Assembly: GCA_009703455.1 (NCBI GenBank)
Contig: WLGB01000002.1
Location: 1-58,398 of the forward strand
DNA length: 58,398 nt
Source: Actinomycetota bacterium
Lineage (GTDB): Bacteria; Actinomycetota; Actinomycetes; Actinomycetales; Microbacteriaceae
Direction of reading: 5' to 3'
Below are positions 8,715 through 17,614 of the stretch, one piece after another. Numbering within the stretch: the stretch's first letter is position 1; every line of letters starts with the position of its first letter. The translations under genes were made by a program, and so were the position numbers. The notes under the pieces were generated by a model. The model saw nothing but the letters and a program-made list of their open reading frames with translations, ran no database searches and was not told where the DNA came from.

Positions 8715-9948
8715 GACGTTCAACCTCCGGCAAGATGTGACCCATCTTTTCTCTCTTGGTTTCTAGATAGCCCGCGTTCTCTTCTTCTTGGCCCACCACG
8801 ATTGGCACATATTCGTTCACTGCAATCCCTGCCATTTCAAGCGCGTCAATCTTGGCTGGGTTGTTACTCATCAGGCGCACACTTTTGATCCCAAGATCGC
8901 TAAGCATGGAAACCGCAGCACCATACTCACGGGCCTCACTGGGAAGACCGAGCGCCAGGTTAGCTTCAACCGTGTCCATACCTTGATCTTGCAAAGCGTA
9001 GGCCTTCAGCTTGTTCAAAAGACCGATTCCTCGACCCTCTTGGCCTCTAAGGTAAATCACCACTCCACCCTCGGGATCGCTTGCTATTCGGTCAAGAGCG
9101 TAGTCAAGTTGTGGACCACACTCACACTTCTTTGACCCAAAGGCCTCACCTGTTATGCATTCGCTGTGCAGCCGAACCAGGACATTTTCTCCAGTTGGGT
9201 TACCAGCAATTATCGCGACGTGCTCGGCGGTAGTTCGGGTGTCATAGTAGCCACGAAGTTTAAAGTTTCCATGGGTTGAGGGCATCATTGCCTCAGCTTC
9301 GAAACGAATACGCTGAACTGTGTCATCGCTTGGAATAGCTTCAGCAAGTTCACGAAAGTCAAAAATCTGTCCAATGCTTATTACTGGCAAACCTTCCTTT
9401 CCCCCAACTTCCAGAAGTTCTGGAAGTCGCATCATTTCACCGTTTTCGGAGACCATTTCGGCGATAACTCCAACTGGGATTAGCCCAGCAAGCTTTAGCA
9501 AATCAACGGTAGCTTCGGTGTGGCCGGGTCTTCCAAACACTCCATCTGGATGAGCACGCAGTGGAATAACGTGACCTGGGCGAATCAAGTGAGCAGGTTT
9601 TGACTCGGGGTTAGCCAAGACTCGAAGAGTTTCGGCACGGTCACTTGCACTAATTCCAGTGGTCACACCAGCGGCTGCATCCACCGAGACTGTGTACTGG
9701 GTTCGGTAGCGGTCCTGGTTGTTGTTAGTCATCAACGGAAGTTCAAGCCGGTTGGCTAGAGACTCAGACATCGGCGCGCACAAGAAACCAGAGGTGTGCT
9801 TTACCATCCACGATATCCATTCGGGCGAAGCGAACTGGGCTGCCATAATGGCATCCCCTTCGTTCTCGCGATTTCGGTGGTCAACTACCAGTACCGGCTT
9901 GCCAGCTTTTAGTGTCTCGAGTGCTTGCTCTACTGTTGCCAGCTTCAT
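8704..9948 (-). CDS. ribBA: Bifunctional 3,4-dihydroxy-2-butanone-4-phosphate synthase / GTP cyclohydrolase II
   Basis: The N-terminal half (about 1-200) is RibB, which makes the four-carbon unit from ribulose-5-phosphate; the DHRNRENEGD loop (22-31) and GHTEATVDL block are present. The C-terminal half (about 205-414) is RibA, which opens GTP; it has the zinc cysteines in the SKKCECGPQLD region and the RGQEGRGIGL loop. The 414-residue fusion is typical of actinobacteria. It overlaps ribE by 4 bases (ATGA) and ribH by 11, so the operon is tightly coupled. Confidence 0.96.
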   Translation of the reverse strand: MKLATVEQALETLKAGKPVLVVDHRNRENEGDAIMAAQFASPEWISWMVKHTSGFLCAPMSESLANRLELPLMTNNNQDRYRTQYTVSVDAAAGVTTGISASDRAETLRVLANPESKPAHLIRPGHVIPLRAHPDGVFGRPGHTEATVDLLKLAGLIPVGVIAEMVSENGEMMRLPELLEVGGKEGLPVISIGQIFDFRELAEAIPSDDTVQRIRFEAEAMMPSTHGNFKLRGYYDTRTTAEHVAIIAGNPTGENVLVRLHSECITGEAFGSKKCECGPQLDYALDRIASDPEGGVVIYLRGQEGRGIGLLNKLKAYALQDQGMDTVEANLALGLPSEAREYGAAVSMLSDLGIKSVRLMSNNPAKIDALEMAGIAVNEYVPIVVGQEEENAGYLETKREKMGHILPEVERREF

Positions 9949-10544
9949 ACTTGACTCCTTGCTTCTATTAGTTTTTCAATGTGCTTCGCCAAAATATCTG
10001 CCTCAACGTTTAGCTTTTCCCCGACTTTTTTGTGGCCGAGAGTTGTAAGCCTCAATGTCTCAGGGATCAGGCTTAAAGAAACTACGTCGTCTGTTATGTC
10101 GTTCACGGTTAGCGATACGCCGTCGAAGGTGATTGAGCCTTTGTGAACTACGTACCTTGAAAGGTCATGAGGGATTCTTACCTTCACTACTTCCCAGTTT
10201 GCACTTGGCTCACGAGAGATTATTTCGGCGACACCGTCGACGTGTCCTTGAACAACGTGCCCACCAAATCTTCCCGCCCCTGACATGGCCCGTTCTAGAT
10301 TGACCACGTCACCTTCCGCAATACCGCTGAGACTTGAATGATTTAGCGTCTCAGCCATCACGTCGGCAATAAAGCCATCATCAGTGATTTCCGCGGCGGT
10401 TAGACAGACTCCGTTTACCGAAACGGACTCACCTTGAGACAGATCAGTTCGAACCAGGTCACCCTTGATTTGCAGTCGAATGCTGTCGTCTAGGGTTTCA
10501 ACCCTTGCAACGCTTCCAAGTTCTTCGACTATTCCAGTAAACAT
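9945..10544 (-). CDS. ribE: Riboflavin synthase (alpha subunit type)
   Basis: This enzyme dismutates two lumazines into riboflavin and a pyrimidine recycled to RibH. The 199 residues contain two tandem lumazine-binding barrels, each starting with the usual signatures: MFTGIVEELG and VNGVCLT in the first, GHVVQGHVDG and SLTVND in the second. The ATG overlaps the ribD stop by 1 base (TGATG). Confidence 0.96.
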   Translation of the reverse strand: MFTGIVEELGSVARVETLDDSIRLQIKGDLVRTDLSQGESVSVNGVCLTAAEITDDGFIADVMAETLNHSSLSGIAEGDVVNLERAMSGAGRFGGHVVQGHVDGVAEIISREPSANWEVVKVRIPHDLSRYVVHKGSITFDGVSLTVNDITDDVVSLSLIPETLRLTTLGHKKVGEKLNVEADILAKHIEKLIEARSQV

Positions 10545-11575
10545 CAGTTTCTTTCTGCTGGTTTGGCCACAATTAGGACATCCTTGCCCAATTGCTTTAC
10601 TTCAAAAATTTCTAGGTCTTTGGCCTGGTCAATTGACGGAACATCTATCGAACCGATTGCCAGTTTGTCGCCTCCAAGCAACTTAGGCGCTAGATACACG
10701 ACGAATTCATCGACCAAATCCATCTGAACAAAACGGCTTGCAAGGGTTGGGCCACCTTCGACAAATACGTGCTTTACGCCCCTTGTGTAAAGCTCTTCAA
10801 GTGCACCGTGTATGGACTGTGTCTTTAGGACCATAGTTTCAGCATCCTCATTGAAAACTCGAAGAGTAGACGGAAGATCTCTTTCCCCGAGAACGACTCG
10901 AAGCGGCTGAGTCGGATAAAACGAGCCATCCGGTTTTCTAGCCGTGAGTTCAGGGTCGTCAATTAGTGCAGTACCGGTTCCGACCAAAATGGCATCTACT
11001 TCAGATCTTCTAAGGTGCGCGTCGGCTCTGGAATCGGATCCGCTAATCCACTTACTACTGCCATCTTCGGCAGCTGCTCTGCCATCCAAACTACTTGCCC
11101 ACTTCAAAGTCACAAACGGACGCTTGGATTTGGCTGAGGTTAGCCAAACTCGCAACTGGTGATCAGCTACATCAGAAAGTAATCCGGATTCAACATCAAT
11201 TCCGGCAGCACGGAGTGTTTCTGCTCCGCCGCTTGAGGAATCTCCTGGATCACTGGATGCAAAAACCACTTTCGAGATGCCCGCATCAATTAGAGCTTGA
11301 GCACACGGTCCAGTTTTACCGGTGTGGTTGCAAGGCTCGAGAGAAACTACTGCGATTGCGCCTGCTGCAAGTTTTTTCTTACCAGCTAGGGCTTTTTCCA
11401 AAGCCATCACTTCAGCGTGAGGTGTGCCGGAACCTTTGTGGAACCCTTCGCCAATGACTTCACCTTGGGAGTTCAAAATCACGGCTCCAACTTGTGGATT
11501 AACGCCTTGGGCTGGACCTTCAAGGGCAAGCTTAAGAGCGCGAGTCATCGCGTCTTGAATGCTTAGCTTTTCCAA
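10544..11575 (-). CDS. ribD: Bifunctional riboflavin deaminase / reductase
   Basis: RibD performs the second and third steps after GTP opening. The N-terminal deaminase (about 1-145) has the zinc motif HAEVMAL and PCNHTGKTGPC; the C-terminal reductase (about 150-343) begins PFVTLKWASSLDGR and has the NADPH-domain FVEGGPTL block. The start is probably TTG at 11575, which has AAGGG about 6 bases upstream; an in-frame ATG nine codons later has no such site. It is the first gene of the operon, downstream of the FMN riboswitch. Confidence 0.94.
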   Translation of the reverse strand: MEKLSIQDAMTRALKLALEGPAQGVNPQVGAVILNSQGEVIGEGFHKGSGTPHAEVMALEKALAGKKKLAAGAIAVVSLEPCNHTGKTGPCAQALIDAGISKVVFASSDPGDSSSGGAETLRAAGIDVESGLLSDVADHQLRVWLTSAKSKRPFVTLKWASSLDGRAAAEDGSSKWISGSDSRADAHLRRSEVDAILVGTGTALIDDPELTARKPDGSFYPTQPLRVVLGERDLPSTLRVFNEDAETMVLKTQSIHGALEELYTRGVKHVFVEGGPTLASRFVQMDLVDEFVVYLAPKLLGGDKLAIGSIDVPSIDQAKDLEIFEVKQLGKDVLIVAKPAERN

Positions 11576-11642
11576 AGTGCCCTTGCCTGTAGTTCATCTG
11601 GCGAACTTCGGGGGCGGGGAAGTCAAACTAGAGCTAATCCAG

Positions 11643-11659
11643 TTGGCAAAAAATGCCAA
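11643..11659 (-). promoter_or_regulatory. Hairpin between FMN aptamer and ribD, possible expression platform
   Basis: A perfect 6-bp stem (TTGGCA / TGCCAA) encloses five A:T pairs, so the RNA loop is five U. It lies 14 bases after the aptamer and about 70 bases before ribD. There is no U-run after the stem, so it is not a standard intrinsic terminator; it may be part of an anti-terminator or RBS-access switch. Confidence 0.35.
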
Positions 11660-11672
11660 GGACCAGCCCTAA

Positions 11673-11803
11673 GTTCTTCTCCCATCCGGACTTTAACCGT
11701 CGGCTCTGGAATTTCACCAAATCAACCGAAAAAAGCGTCTTAGACACTTGATTCGGGTCGCGGGCTATACCGCCGGCTCAGATTTTCACTGACCCCGAAG
11801 AAC
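11673..11803 (-). ncRNA. FMN (RFN) riboswitch of the rib operon
   Basis: On the minus strand the RFN blocks appear in order: GAGCCGGCGGTATAGCCCGC, then GGTGAAATTCCAGAGCC followed by GACGGT, then AAAGTCCGGATGGGAGAAG. The closing P1 stem is a 7-bp match, GTTCTTC (11803-11797) with GAAGAAC (11679-11673). This aptamer binds FMN and lowers expression of riboflavin genes when flavin is plentiful. It precedes ribD by about 100 bases. Confidence 0.95.
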
Positions 11804-11867
11804 GTTGTTGCTTTTCTATCCTTACAGAAAACCACAACGGGCGCCTATTTATTTCCGAAGCTCCCAG

Positions 11868-12875
11868 CTATTTCCTAGGAAGAAAGCCGATTTTCTCGTA
11901 AACAGCGGCCAAAGTCTGCTCGGCTTGAGCACTGGCGCGGTCAGCTCCTAGGCCAAGAAGGCGGTCCAGCTCAGCTTCGTCAGCTAGGAGCTCCTCGGCT
12001 CTTTGGCGAATCGGTTCGATAACTGAAAGCACAGCATCGGAAACGGAAGTTTTCAGGTCACCGTAGCCCTTGCCAGAAAGCTCAGAAACTAACTTTTCAA
12101 TTGAGTTGCCAGAAACGGCAGAGTAAATTCCAAGCAAGTTAGACACCCCTGGCTTGTTCTCAGGGTCAAAGCTAATATCACCGTCTAAGTCAGTGACGGC
12201 ACTCTTGATTTTCTTTGCAGTCTTGGCAGAGTCATCCATGATGTTGATGGTGCCCTTAGCCTCGTTGGACTTTGACATCTTCGCGGTTGGGTTTTGTAGG
12301 TCAAAAATCTTTGCAGTTTCTTTCAGGATATGTGCTTCCGGGACAGTGAAGGTCTGACCGAAGCGAGTGTTGAAGCGCATCGCCAAATCACGGGTTAGCT
12401 CCAGGTGCTGTCTTTGATCTTCACCAACAGGAACTTTCTTAGGTTGATAAAGAAGTATGTCCGCTGCCTGAAGAATCGGGTAGGTGAATAACCCAACCGA
12501 TGCGCTGTCGGTTCCGGCCTTTTGCGACTTGTCCTTGAACTGAGTCATGCGAGATGCTTCACCAAAACCGGTTATGCAATTCATTACCCAAGCAAGCTGA
12601 GCGTGAGCTGGAACGTGCGACTGAACAAACAGTGCAGATTTTTCTGGGTCAATTCCAGCCGCCAAGTATTGCGCGGCAGTTCGGCGGGTGTTATCCCTTA
12701 GTTGTTTAGGGTCTTGAGGCACGGTGATTGCGTGCAGGTCAACAATCATGTAATAGGCGTTGAATTCATCTTGCATTTTGACCCAGTTGGTCAGAGCCCC
12801 CAGGTAATTTCCAAGGTGAAGCGAATCAGCCGAAGGCTGCATTCCGCTTAGAAGATTTGGCTTTTTCGTGCTCAC
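11868..12875 (-). CDS. trpS: Tryptophanyl-tRNA synthetase
   Basis: This class I synthetase charges tRNA-Trp. The 335-residue length is normal; the HIGH-like motif is HLGN (20-23) within [12 protein letters not shown] and the KMSKS loop is present exactly (about residue 200). The start is GTG at 12875, two bases after the xth stop, so it belongs to the end of the sdh-Rieske-xth chain. A TACGCT box with 7-base spacing to this GTG may also give it its own leaderless transcript. Confidence 0.96.
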   Translation of the reverse strand: MSTKKPNLLSGMQPSADSLHLGNYLGALTNWVKMQDEFNAYYMIVDLHAITVPQDPKQLRDNTRRTAAQYLAAGIDPEKSALFVQSHVPAHAQLAWVMNCITGFGEASRMTQFKDKSQKAGTDSASVGLFTYPILQAADILLYQPKKVPVGEDQRQHLELTRDLAMRFNTRFGQTFTVPEAHILKETAKIFDLQNPTAKMSKSNEAKGTINIMDDSAKTAKKIKSAVTDLDGDISFDPENKPGVSNLLGIYSAVSGNSIEKLVSELSGKGYGDLKTSVSDAVLSVIEPIRQRAEELLADEAELDRLLGLGADRASAQAEQTLAAVYEKIGFLPRK

Positions 12876-12876
12876 C

Positions 12877-13710
12877 CTAGATAGCGTAAACCACAGTCAC
12901 CGGAGAATGGTCGCTCCACCGCGAGTCATAGCTTTTTGCTTTGTGAACTTTGTAATCTCCAGCCACCGCTGCGAGTGCGGGGGTTGCAAGATGGTAGTCA
13001 ATCCTCCAACCGGCATCGGTGTCAAAAGCTTTGCCCCTGAAGGACCACCAGGTATAGGGACCCTGGATATTCGGGTGGGTGGATCGGCCGATGTCTACCC
13101 AACCTTGTTTTTGCATCAGGGTGTCAAAGTATGCGCGCTCCTCAGGCAGGAAGCCAGCGTTTTTGACGTTACCTTTCCAGTTCTTAATGTCCAGTTCGGT
13201 GTGACCTACGTTCAGATCGCCAACTACTAATGCGTGATCTCCAGATTTTTGAAGTTTGGCCATTCTTGCTTGCATGGCTTCCAAGAATTTGTACTTCTCT
13301 ACTTGTTTTGGAGTATCAACTTCACCGGAGTGCACATAGCAACTCACGACAGTAATCTTTTTTCCACTCACTTCATAAACGCCCTCGAGCCAGCGACCGG
13401 CCGAGTCAAACTCTTTAGCACCCAAATTTTTACTTGAAGAAACAAATGGAATCTGACTAACCAGAGCTACTCCAGCCCGACCCTTGGCTGATGCCTCATC
13501 GTGAAGGATGTGCCACTTCCCACCTGATTCAGCCAGCCCGCCATGGGAATCAAAAAGATCCGCAAGATCTCGATAGCTAGCTCTAACTTCTTGAAGGGCA
13601 AGAATTTGGGCAGTTGATTTTTTTAGCCAGTCGCCCATCCCGTTTCGAAAAGCCGCTCTGACGCCGTTTACGTTGATTGATGCAATTTCAAGGCCGGTTT
13701 TACTCGGCAC
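12877..13710 (-). CDS. xth: Exodeoxyribonuclease III family AP endonuclease
   Basis: The enzyme cuts DNA at abasic sites during base-excision repair. The 277 residues show the EEP-nuclease set: [11 protein letters not shown] (11-21), the metal glutamate in LQEVRA (39-44), [12 protein letters not shown], and the C-terminal [12 protein letters not shown] with the catalytic Asp-His. The GTG start at 13710 shares one base with the Rieske stop (TAGTG), so translation is coupled to the respiratory genes upstream. Confidence 0.94.
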   Translation of the reverse strand: MPSKTGLEIASINVNGVRAAFRNGMGDWLKKSTAQILALQEVRASYRDLADLFDSHGGLAESGGKWHILHDEASAKGRAGVALVSQIPFVSSSKNLGAKEFDSAGRWLEGVYEVSGKKITVVSCYVHSGEVDTPKQVEKYKFLEAMQARMAKLQKSGDHALVVGDLNVGHTELDIKNWKGNVKNAGFLPEERAYFDTLMQKQGWVDIGRSTHPNIQGPYTWWSFRGKAFDTDAGWRIDYHLATPALAAVAGDYKVHKAKSYDSRWSDHSPVTVVYAI

Positions 13711-14135
13711 TAAAAGCTCACCAGGATTTGGTCACCTTCAACAATGACGTTTACCTTGCCAAGTGCGCGAGGTGCAGGACCAGATAAAACCGAACCATCC
13801 TCTGCGCTGTAGCGAGCCCCGTGGTTGTCGCACTTGATTTCGGAGTTCGCAACGTTGTTCATTACATATCCGGCGTGAGTGCAAATCGCGCTAAAGCCGC
13901 GGAATTCATCGGCTCTGGGTTGAGTAATTAAAATTTGCACACCGTCGACATCAAATTTTTTCCCGGAGCCCACTGGAATATCGCTGGTCTTGCAAACGGC
14001 AACTGGAGTCGCGGTTGCAGGTTCAGTAGGTGTCGGGGTGCTAGATAGATTGGTCACTTCCGGTGAGCAGGCGGTAAGTGCCGCTACCGCAGTGACGCCA
14101 ACTGCCGAGGCAAGTACTCCGCGGCGGCTAATCAT
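13710..14135 (-). CDS. Rieske [2Fe-2S] protein with Tat-type lipoprotein signal
   Basis: The 141-residue protein starts MISRRGVLASAVG, a twin-arginine signal, and ends the signal with LTAC, a lipobox, so the mature domain is probably lipid-anchored outside the membrane. The cluster ligands are CTHAG and, 16 residues later, CDNHGARY, the C-x-H / C-x2-H pattern. I chose the ATG at 14135 because it overlaps the sdhB stop (TAATG) and has GAGGGG upstream; a longer in-frame start at 14207 would bury the signal behind 24 polar residues. It is probably a small electron-transfer protein. Confidence 0.9.
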   Translation of the reverse strand: MISRRGVLASAVGVTAVAALTACSPEVTNLSSTPTPTEPATATPVAVCKTSDIPVGSGKKFDVDGVQILITQPRADEFRGFSAICTHAGYVMNNVANSEIKCDNHGARYSAEDGSVLSGPAPRALGKVNVIVEGDQILVSF

Positions 14136-14875
14136 TATGCTCGACCCCTCAGGATTGCCTGTTTTACTTCGGCAATAGCCTTTGTGACCTGGATGCCTCT
14201 TGGGCAAGCTTCGGTGCAGTTAAAAGTCGTGCGGCAGCGCCAGACACCTTCTTTATCGTTCAGTATGTCAAGTCTTACCTCGGCACCCTCGTCGCGGGAG
14301 TCAAAGATGAATCGGTGAGCGTTGACGATAGCAGCAGGGCCGAAGTACTGACCGTCAGTCCAAAACACCGGACAGCTCGTAGTACAGGCGGCACACAAAA
14401 TGCACTTTGTGGTGTCTTCAAATCGGGCTCTGTCTTCGGGGGACTGGATACGCTCTTTTTCTGGCTTATCGGTTGCAATCAGGAAAGGGTTGATATCGCG
14501 GTAAGCCTTGTAAAAAGGCTCCATGTTTACAACTAAATCCTTCTCAACCGCAAGACCCTTGATTGGCTCGACGTAAATTGGCTGGGTTATGTCCAGGTCT
14601 TTGATCAAGGTCTTGCAGGCAAGACGATTTCTACCGTTGATGCGCATGGCGTCAGAGCCACAAACTCCGTGAGCACATGACCTTCGGAACGTGAGCGAAC
14701 CGTCGATTTCCCACTTGATCTTGTGCAGAGCATCCAGCACTCGGTCAGTGCCGTAAACGGTCACGTCGTAGTCAACCCACTTCACTTCTTCGCTTACCTC
14801 TGGGTCGTAACGACGAACCATGAGAGTTACAGTAAAGCTTGGAACCTCAGCAATTTCTTTGATATCTTCAGCCAT
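14135..14875 (-). CDS. sdhB: Succinate dehydrogenase iron-sulfur subunit
   Basis: SdhB carries electrons from FAD to quinone. The 246 residues show three clusters: [2Fe-2S] ligands in SCAHGVCGSD and the later ACK, [4Fe-4S] in CILCAACTTSCP, and [3Fe-4S] in CRTTFNCTEACP. It starts with a one-base TAATG overlap after sdhA and ends with the same kind of overlap into the Rieske gene. Confidence 0.97.
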   Translation of the reverse strand: MAEDIKEIAEVPSFTVTLMVRRYDPEVSEEVKWVDYDVTVYGTDRVLDALHKIKWEIDGSLTFRRSCAHGVCGSDAMRINGRNRLACKTLIKDLDITQPIYVEPIKGLAVEKDLVVNMEPFYKAYRDINPFLIATDKPEKERIQSPEDRARFEDTTKCILCAACTTSCPVFWTDGQYFGPAAIVNAHRFIFDSRDEGAEVRLDILNDKEGVWRCRTTFNCTEACPRGIQVTKAIAEVKQAILRGRA

Positions 14876-16662
14876 TAGTACTTACGCTCCATCGGCGGGT
14901 AGTTGGTTATGGTCACAGGTTTCCAGTCAACGCGGATATCTTCTCCGGGCCTTTCTGGTTTCTTATCTAGCTTGTAAGCCATGGAGTGAACCATGAATTT
15001 CTCGTCGTTTCTGGTCTCGTAGTCTTCGCGGAAGTGCCCGCCGCGAGACTCGCGTCTTTCACGGGCTGTCATCACGAGAACATCAGATAAGTCAAACAAA
15101 AAGCCAAGCTCGATTGCTTCAAGTAGGTCCGTGTTGAAGCGCTTTCCGCGGTCCTGAACTTGGATGTTCTGGTATCTAGCTCTAAGCTCAGCGATTTTGT
15201 CCAGTGCTTCGTTTAGCGAGTCTTCAGTTCGGTAGACCTGAGCGTTTTTGTCCATAGTGTCCTGAAGTTCTTTGCGTAGCACAGCGATTTTCTCAGTTCC
15301 AGTTGAGTTGCGTGTTAGAGCAAGTAGCTTCTCAACTTCGCTGGTGGCGTTTTCAGGAACTGGAACAAAGTCGGCATCTTTCGCGTACTCAACTGCATAG
15401 CGACCAGCACGCTTTCCGAAGACGTTTATATCCAACAGTGAGTTGGTTCCAAGACGGTTTGCTCCATGAACTGAAACACAAGCACACTCACCGGCTGCAT
15501 ACAGCCCTGGAACCACGGTGTTGTTGTCGGAAAGAACCTCGGCCTTGACGTTGGTTGGTATTCCACCCATGGCGTAGTGCGCGGTTGGGAAAACCGGAAC
15601 CGGTTCGGTGTATGGTTCAACGCCCAGATAGGTTCTTGCAAACTCAGTAATGTCTGGAAGCTTGGCATCAATAACCTCAGGTGGGAGGTGGGTTAGATCC
15701 AAAAGAACATAGTCCTTGTGGGGACCTGCTCCTCTACCCTCACGAACCTCGTTTGCCATGGCACGGGCAACCATGTCTCGAGGCGCAAGATCTTTGATGG
15801 TTGGAGCGTAGCGTTCCATGAATCTTTCCCCGGAGGCGTTGCGAAGAATCCCACCCTCGCCCCTGGCTGCCTCAGAAAGCAAGATTCCTAAGCCAGCCAA
15901 ACCGGTTGGGTGGAACTGGTAGAACTCCATATCCTCAAGAGGTAAGCCCTTACGCCATATAATTCCAACACCGTCGCCGGTTAGGGTGTGTGCATTCGAC
16001 GTGGTCTTGTAAATTTTTCCAAAACCACCGGTTGCAAAAATAATTGACTTCCCCTGGAACACGTGCAAATCACCAGTTGCTAACTCATATGCCACAACCG
16101 CGGATGGGCGCTGCTTTCCATTTACGTCGTTCATTACTAAGTCCAAAACGTAGAACTCGTTGAAGAATTCGATTCCGAGTTTCACGCAGTTTTGGTAAAG
16201 AGTCTGCAAAATCATGTGACCGGTGCGGTCGGCTGCGTAGCAAGACCTTCTAACTGGAGCCTTACCGTGGTCTCTGGTGTGACCACCGAAGCGGCGCTGG
16301 TCAATTTTGCCATCCGGGGTTCTGTTGAATGGAAGACCCATATTCTCTAGGTCAATGACGGCCTCAACAGATTCCTTGGCAAGGATCTCAGCGGCATCCT
16401 GGTCTACTAGGTAGTCGCCACCTTTGACGGTGTCAAAGGTGTGCCATTCCCAGTTGTCTTCCTCGACGTTGGCTAGGGCCGCAGCCATTCCGCCTTGCGC
16501 AGCACCGGTGTGAGATCTGGTTGGGAAAAGTTTTGAAATCACAGCAGTTTTAAGATGCGGTCCAGTTTCGATAGCCGCGCGCATGCCGGCGCCACCGGCA
16601 CCAACAATCACAATGTCGTACTGGTGATGGTGCGTCTGAGTTCCGTGCTCATTCAAAGACAA
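14875..16662 (-). CDS. sdhA: Succinate dehydrogenase flavoprotein subunit
   Basis: SdhA oxidises succinate to fumarate at a covalent FAD. The 595 residues include [10 protein letters not shown] near the N-terminus, the flavinylated histidine in SHTGAAQGG, the substrate region HPTGL, the catalytic REGRGAGP stretch and [13 protein letters not shown]. The start is TTG at 16662, preceded by AAGGA with a 7-base spacer. It lies 10 bases after sdhD. Confidence 0.97.
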   Translation of the reverse strand: MSLNEHGTQTHHHQYDIVIVGAGGAGMRAAIETGPHLKTAVISKLFPTRSHTGAAQGGMAAALANVEEDNWEWHTFDTVKGGDYLVDQDAAEILAKESVEAVIDLENMGLPFNRTPDGKIDQRRFGGHTRDHGKAPVRRSCYAADRTGHMILQTLYQNCVKLGIEFFNEFYVLDLVMNDVNGKQRPSAVVAYELATGDLHVFQGKSIIFATGGFGKIYKTTSNAHTLTGDGVGIIWRKGLPLEDMEFYQFHPTGLAGLGILLSEAARGEGGILRNASGERFMERYAPTIKDLAPRDMVARAMANEVREGRGAGPHKDYVLLDLTHLPPEVIDAKLPDITEFARTYLGVEPYTEPVPVFPTAHYAMGGIPTNVKAEVLSDNNTVVPGLYAAGECACVSVHGANRLGTNSLLDINVFGKRAGRYAVEYAKDADFVPVPENATSEVEKLLALTRNSTGTEKIAVLRKELQDTMDKNAQVYRTEDSLNEALDKIAELRARYQNIQVQDRGKRFNTDLLEAIELGFLFDLSDVLVMTARERRESRGGHFREDYETRNDEKFMVHSMAYKLDKKPERPGEDIRVDWKPVTITNYPPMERKY

Positions 16663-16672
16663 TTACAAATCC

Positions 16673-17116
16673 TTACTGGACTGGACAAAATGATGGCAGA
16701 AGTTCTGCTGCGGCACCGGCGGGACAAGGATCAAAGGTGAAAATCACCAAAGTTCCCAAAACAATTAGTGCTGTGCAAACTCCCCAGAGTGAGACCACCA
16801 GGGTTTTTCGGACCCCTTCTTTCTCGGTGTAGTCGTTCACAATAGTTCGCATGCCGTTGGTTCCATGAATAAGTGCAAGCCAAAGCATCGCTAGATCCCA
16901 CCACTGCCAAAACGGTGCTGCCCACTTACCTGCAACAAAGGCAAAGTCAATTGCCTTGATTCCGCCATCAGGTACAACTAAGTTCGCGATTAGGTGAACA
17001 AAAATCAAAACGACTAGGGCAGCGCCTGAAACGCGCATGTATATCCAGCCGTACTTTTCCCAGTTTGCTTGTTTTCTCGATCTAGGAGAGTTTGGGGTCT
17101 CAATAACTACGGACAT
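16673..17116 (-). CDS. sdhD: Succinate dehydrogenase membrane subunit D
   Basis: This is the second membrane anchor. The 147 residues contain three hydrophobic helices (about 30-50, 75-92, 105-128) and the HGTNGMRTIVNDY motif, with a candidate heme-ligand histidine in the second. I place the start at ATG 17116, which has AGGAGAAG 4 bases upstream; a start at 17140 would place that ribosome site inside the coding region. It begins 10 bases after sdhC. Confidence 0.92.
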   Translation of the reverse strand: MSVVIETPNSPRSRKQANWEKYGWIYMRVSGAALVVLIFVHLIANLVVPDGGIKAIDFAFVAGKWAAPFWQWWDLAMLWLALIHGTNGMRTIVNDYTEKEGVRKTLVVSLWGVCTALIVLGTLVIFTFDPCPAGAAAELLPSFCPVQ

Positions 17117-17126
17117 TGTTCTTCTC

Positions 17127-17501
17127 CTATCCAAAAACATTCATGAGATGGCGTGGGGCAAAAGCTGCGAAAAGGACAACGGAAATACCGATTACAACCC
17201 AGAACATTACGTTCTGATATTTGGCGCCCTTGCTCCAGAAGTCGATAAGGATTACTCGAATGCCATTTAGGGCGTGGAACAAGATTGCGGCTACCAGACC
17301 CAGCTCAGCCAGACCAATAAGTGGAGTCTTGTAAGTGGTGATAACCACGTTGTAGGCCTGTGGGCTGACCCTAACTAGGGCGGTATCTAGCACGTGAACT
17401 AGCAGGAAGAAAAAGATTGAGACACCGGTAATTCGGTGCAGAACCCAGGACCACATACCGACTTTCCCACGATATAAGGTGCCTGCTGGCATTGTTGGCA
17501 C
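17127..17501 (-). CDS. sdhC: Succinate dehydrogenase cytochrome b556 subunit C
   Basis: First gene of the sdh operon. The protein (124 residues from GTG 17501) begins with the SdhC signature AGTLYRGKVGMWSWVLHRITG and has three helices, including the heme-ligand FHALNGIR motif. The upstream AGGAGG lies 6 bases before the GTG, so this start is preferred over a TTG at 17522, which would precede the ribosome site, and over the ATG at 17492. Confidence 0.92.
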   Translation of the reverse strand: MPTMPAGTLYRGKVGMWSWVLHRITGVSIFFFLLVHVLDTALVRVSPQAYNVVITTYKTPLIGLAELGLVAAILFHALNGIRVILIDFWSKGAKYQNVMFWVVIGISVVLFAAFAPRHLMNVFG

Positions 17502-17537
17502 GAAACCCCTCCTAGGGTACAAATGGCTTTAAACAAA

Positions 17538-17543
17538 AGTCTA
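17538..17543 (-). promoter_or_regulatory. Candidate -10 box of the sdh operon
   Basis: TAGACT on the minus strand lies 36 bases before the sdhC start, leaving room for a short leader that includes the AGGAGG site. A consensus -35 is not visible. Confidence 0.35.
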
Positions 17544-17614
17544 ACCTTGAAACTATCGGGGTATCGCTCAAGGCATGGTCCAATGCGAGTCAGTGAGCTA
17601 GTGTTTTTATCGTT

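Noticed and set aside
11643-11659. Intrinsic terminator of the FMN riboswitch
   Set aside because: The stem is short and has no U-run after it; listed only as a hairpin of unknown role.
14136-14207. Longer N-terminus for the Rieske protein
   Set aside because: It would overlap sdhB by 73 bases and put polar residues before the twin-arginine signal; the ATG at 14135 has a ribosome site and TAATG coupling.
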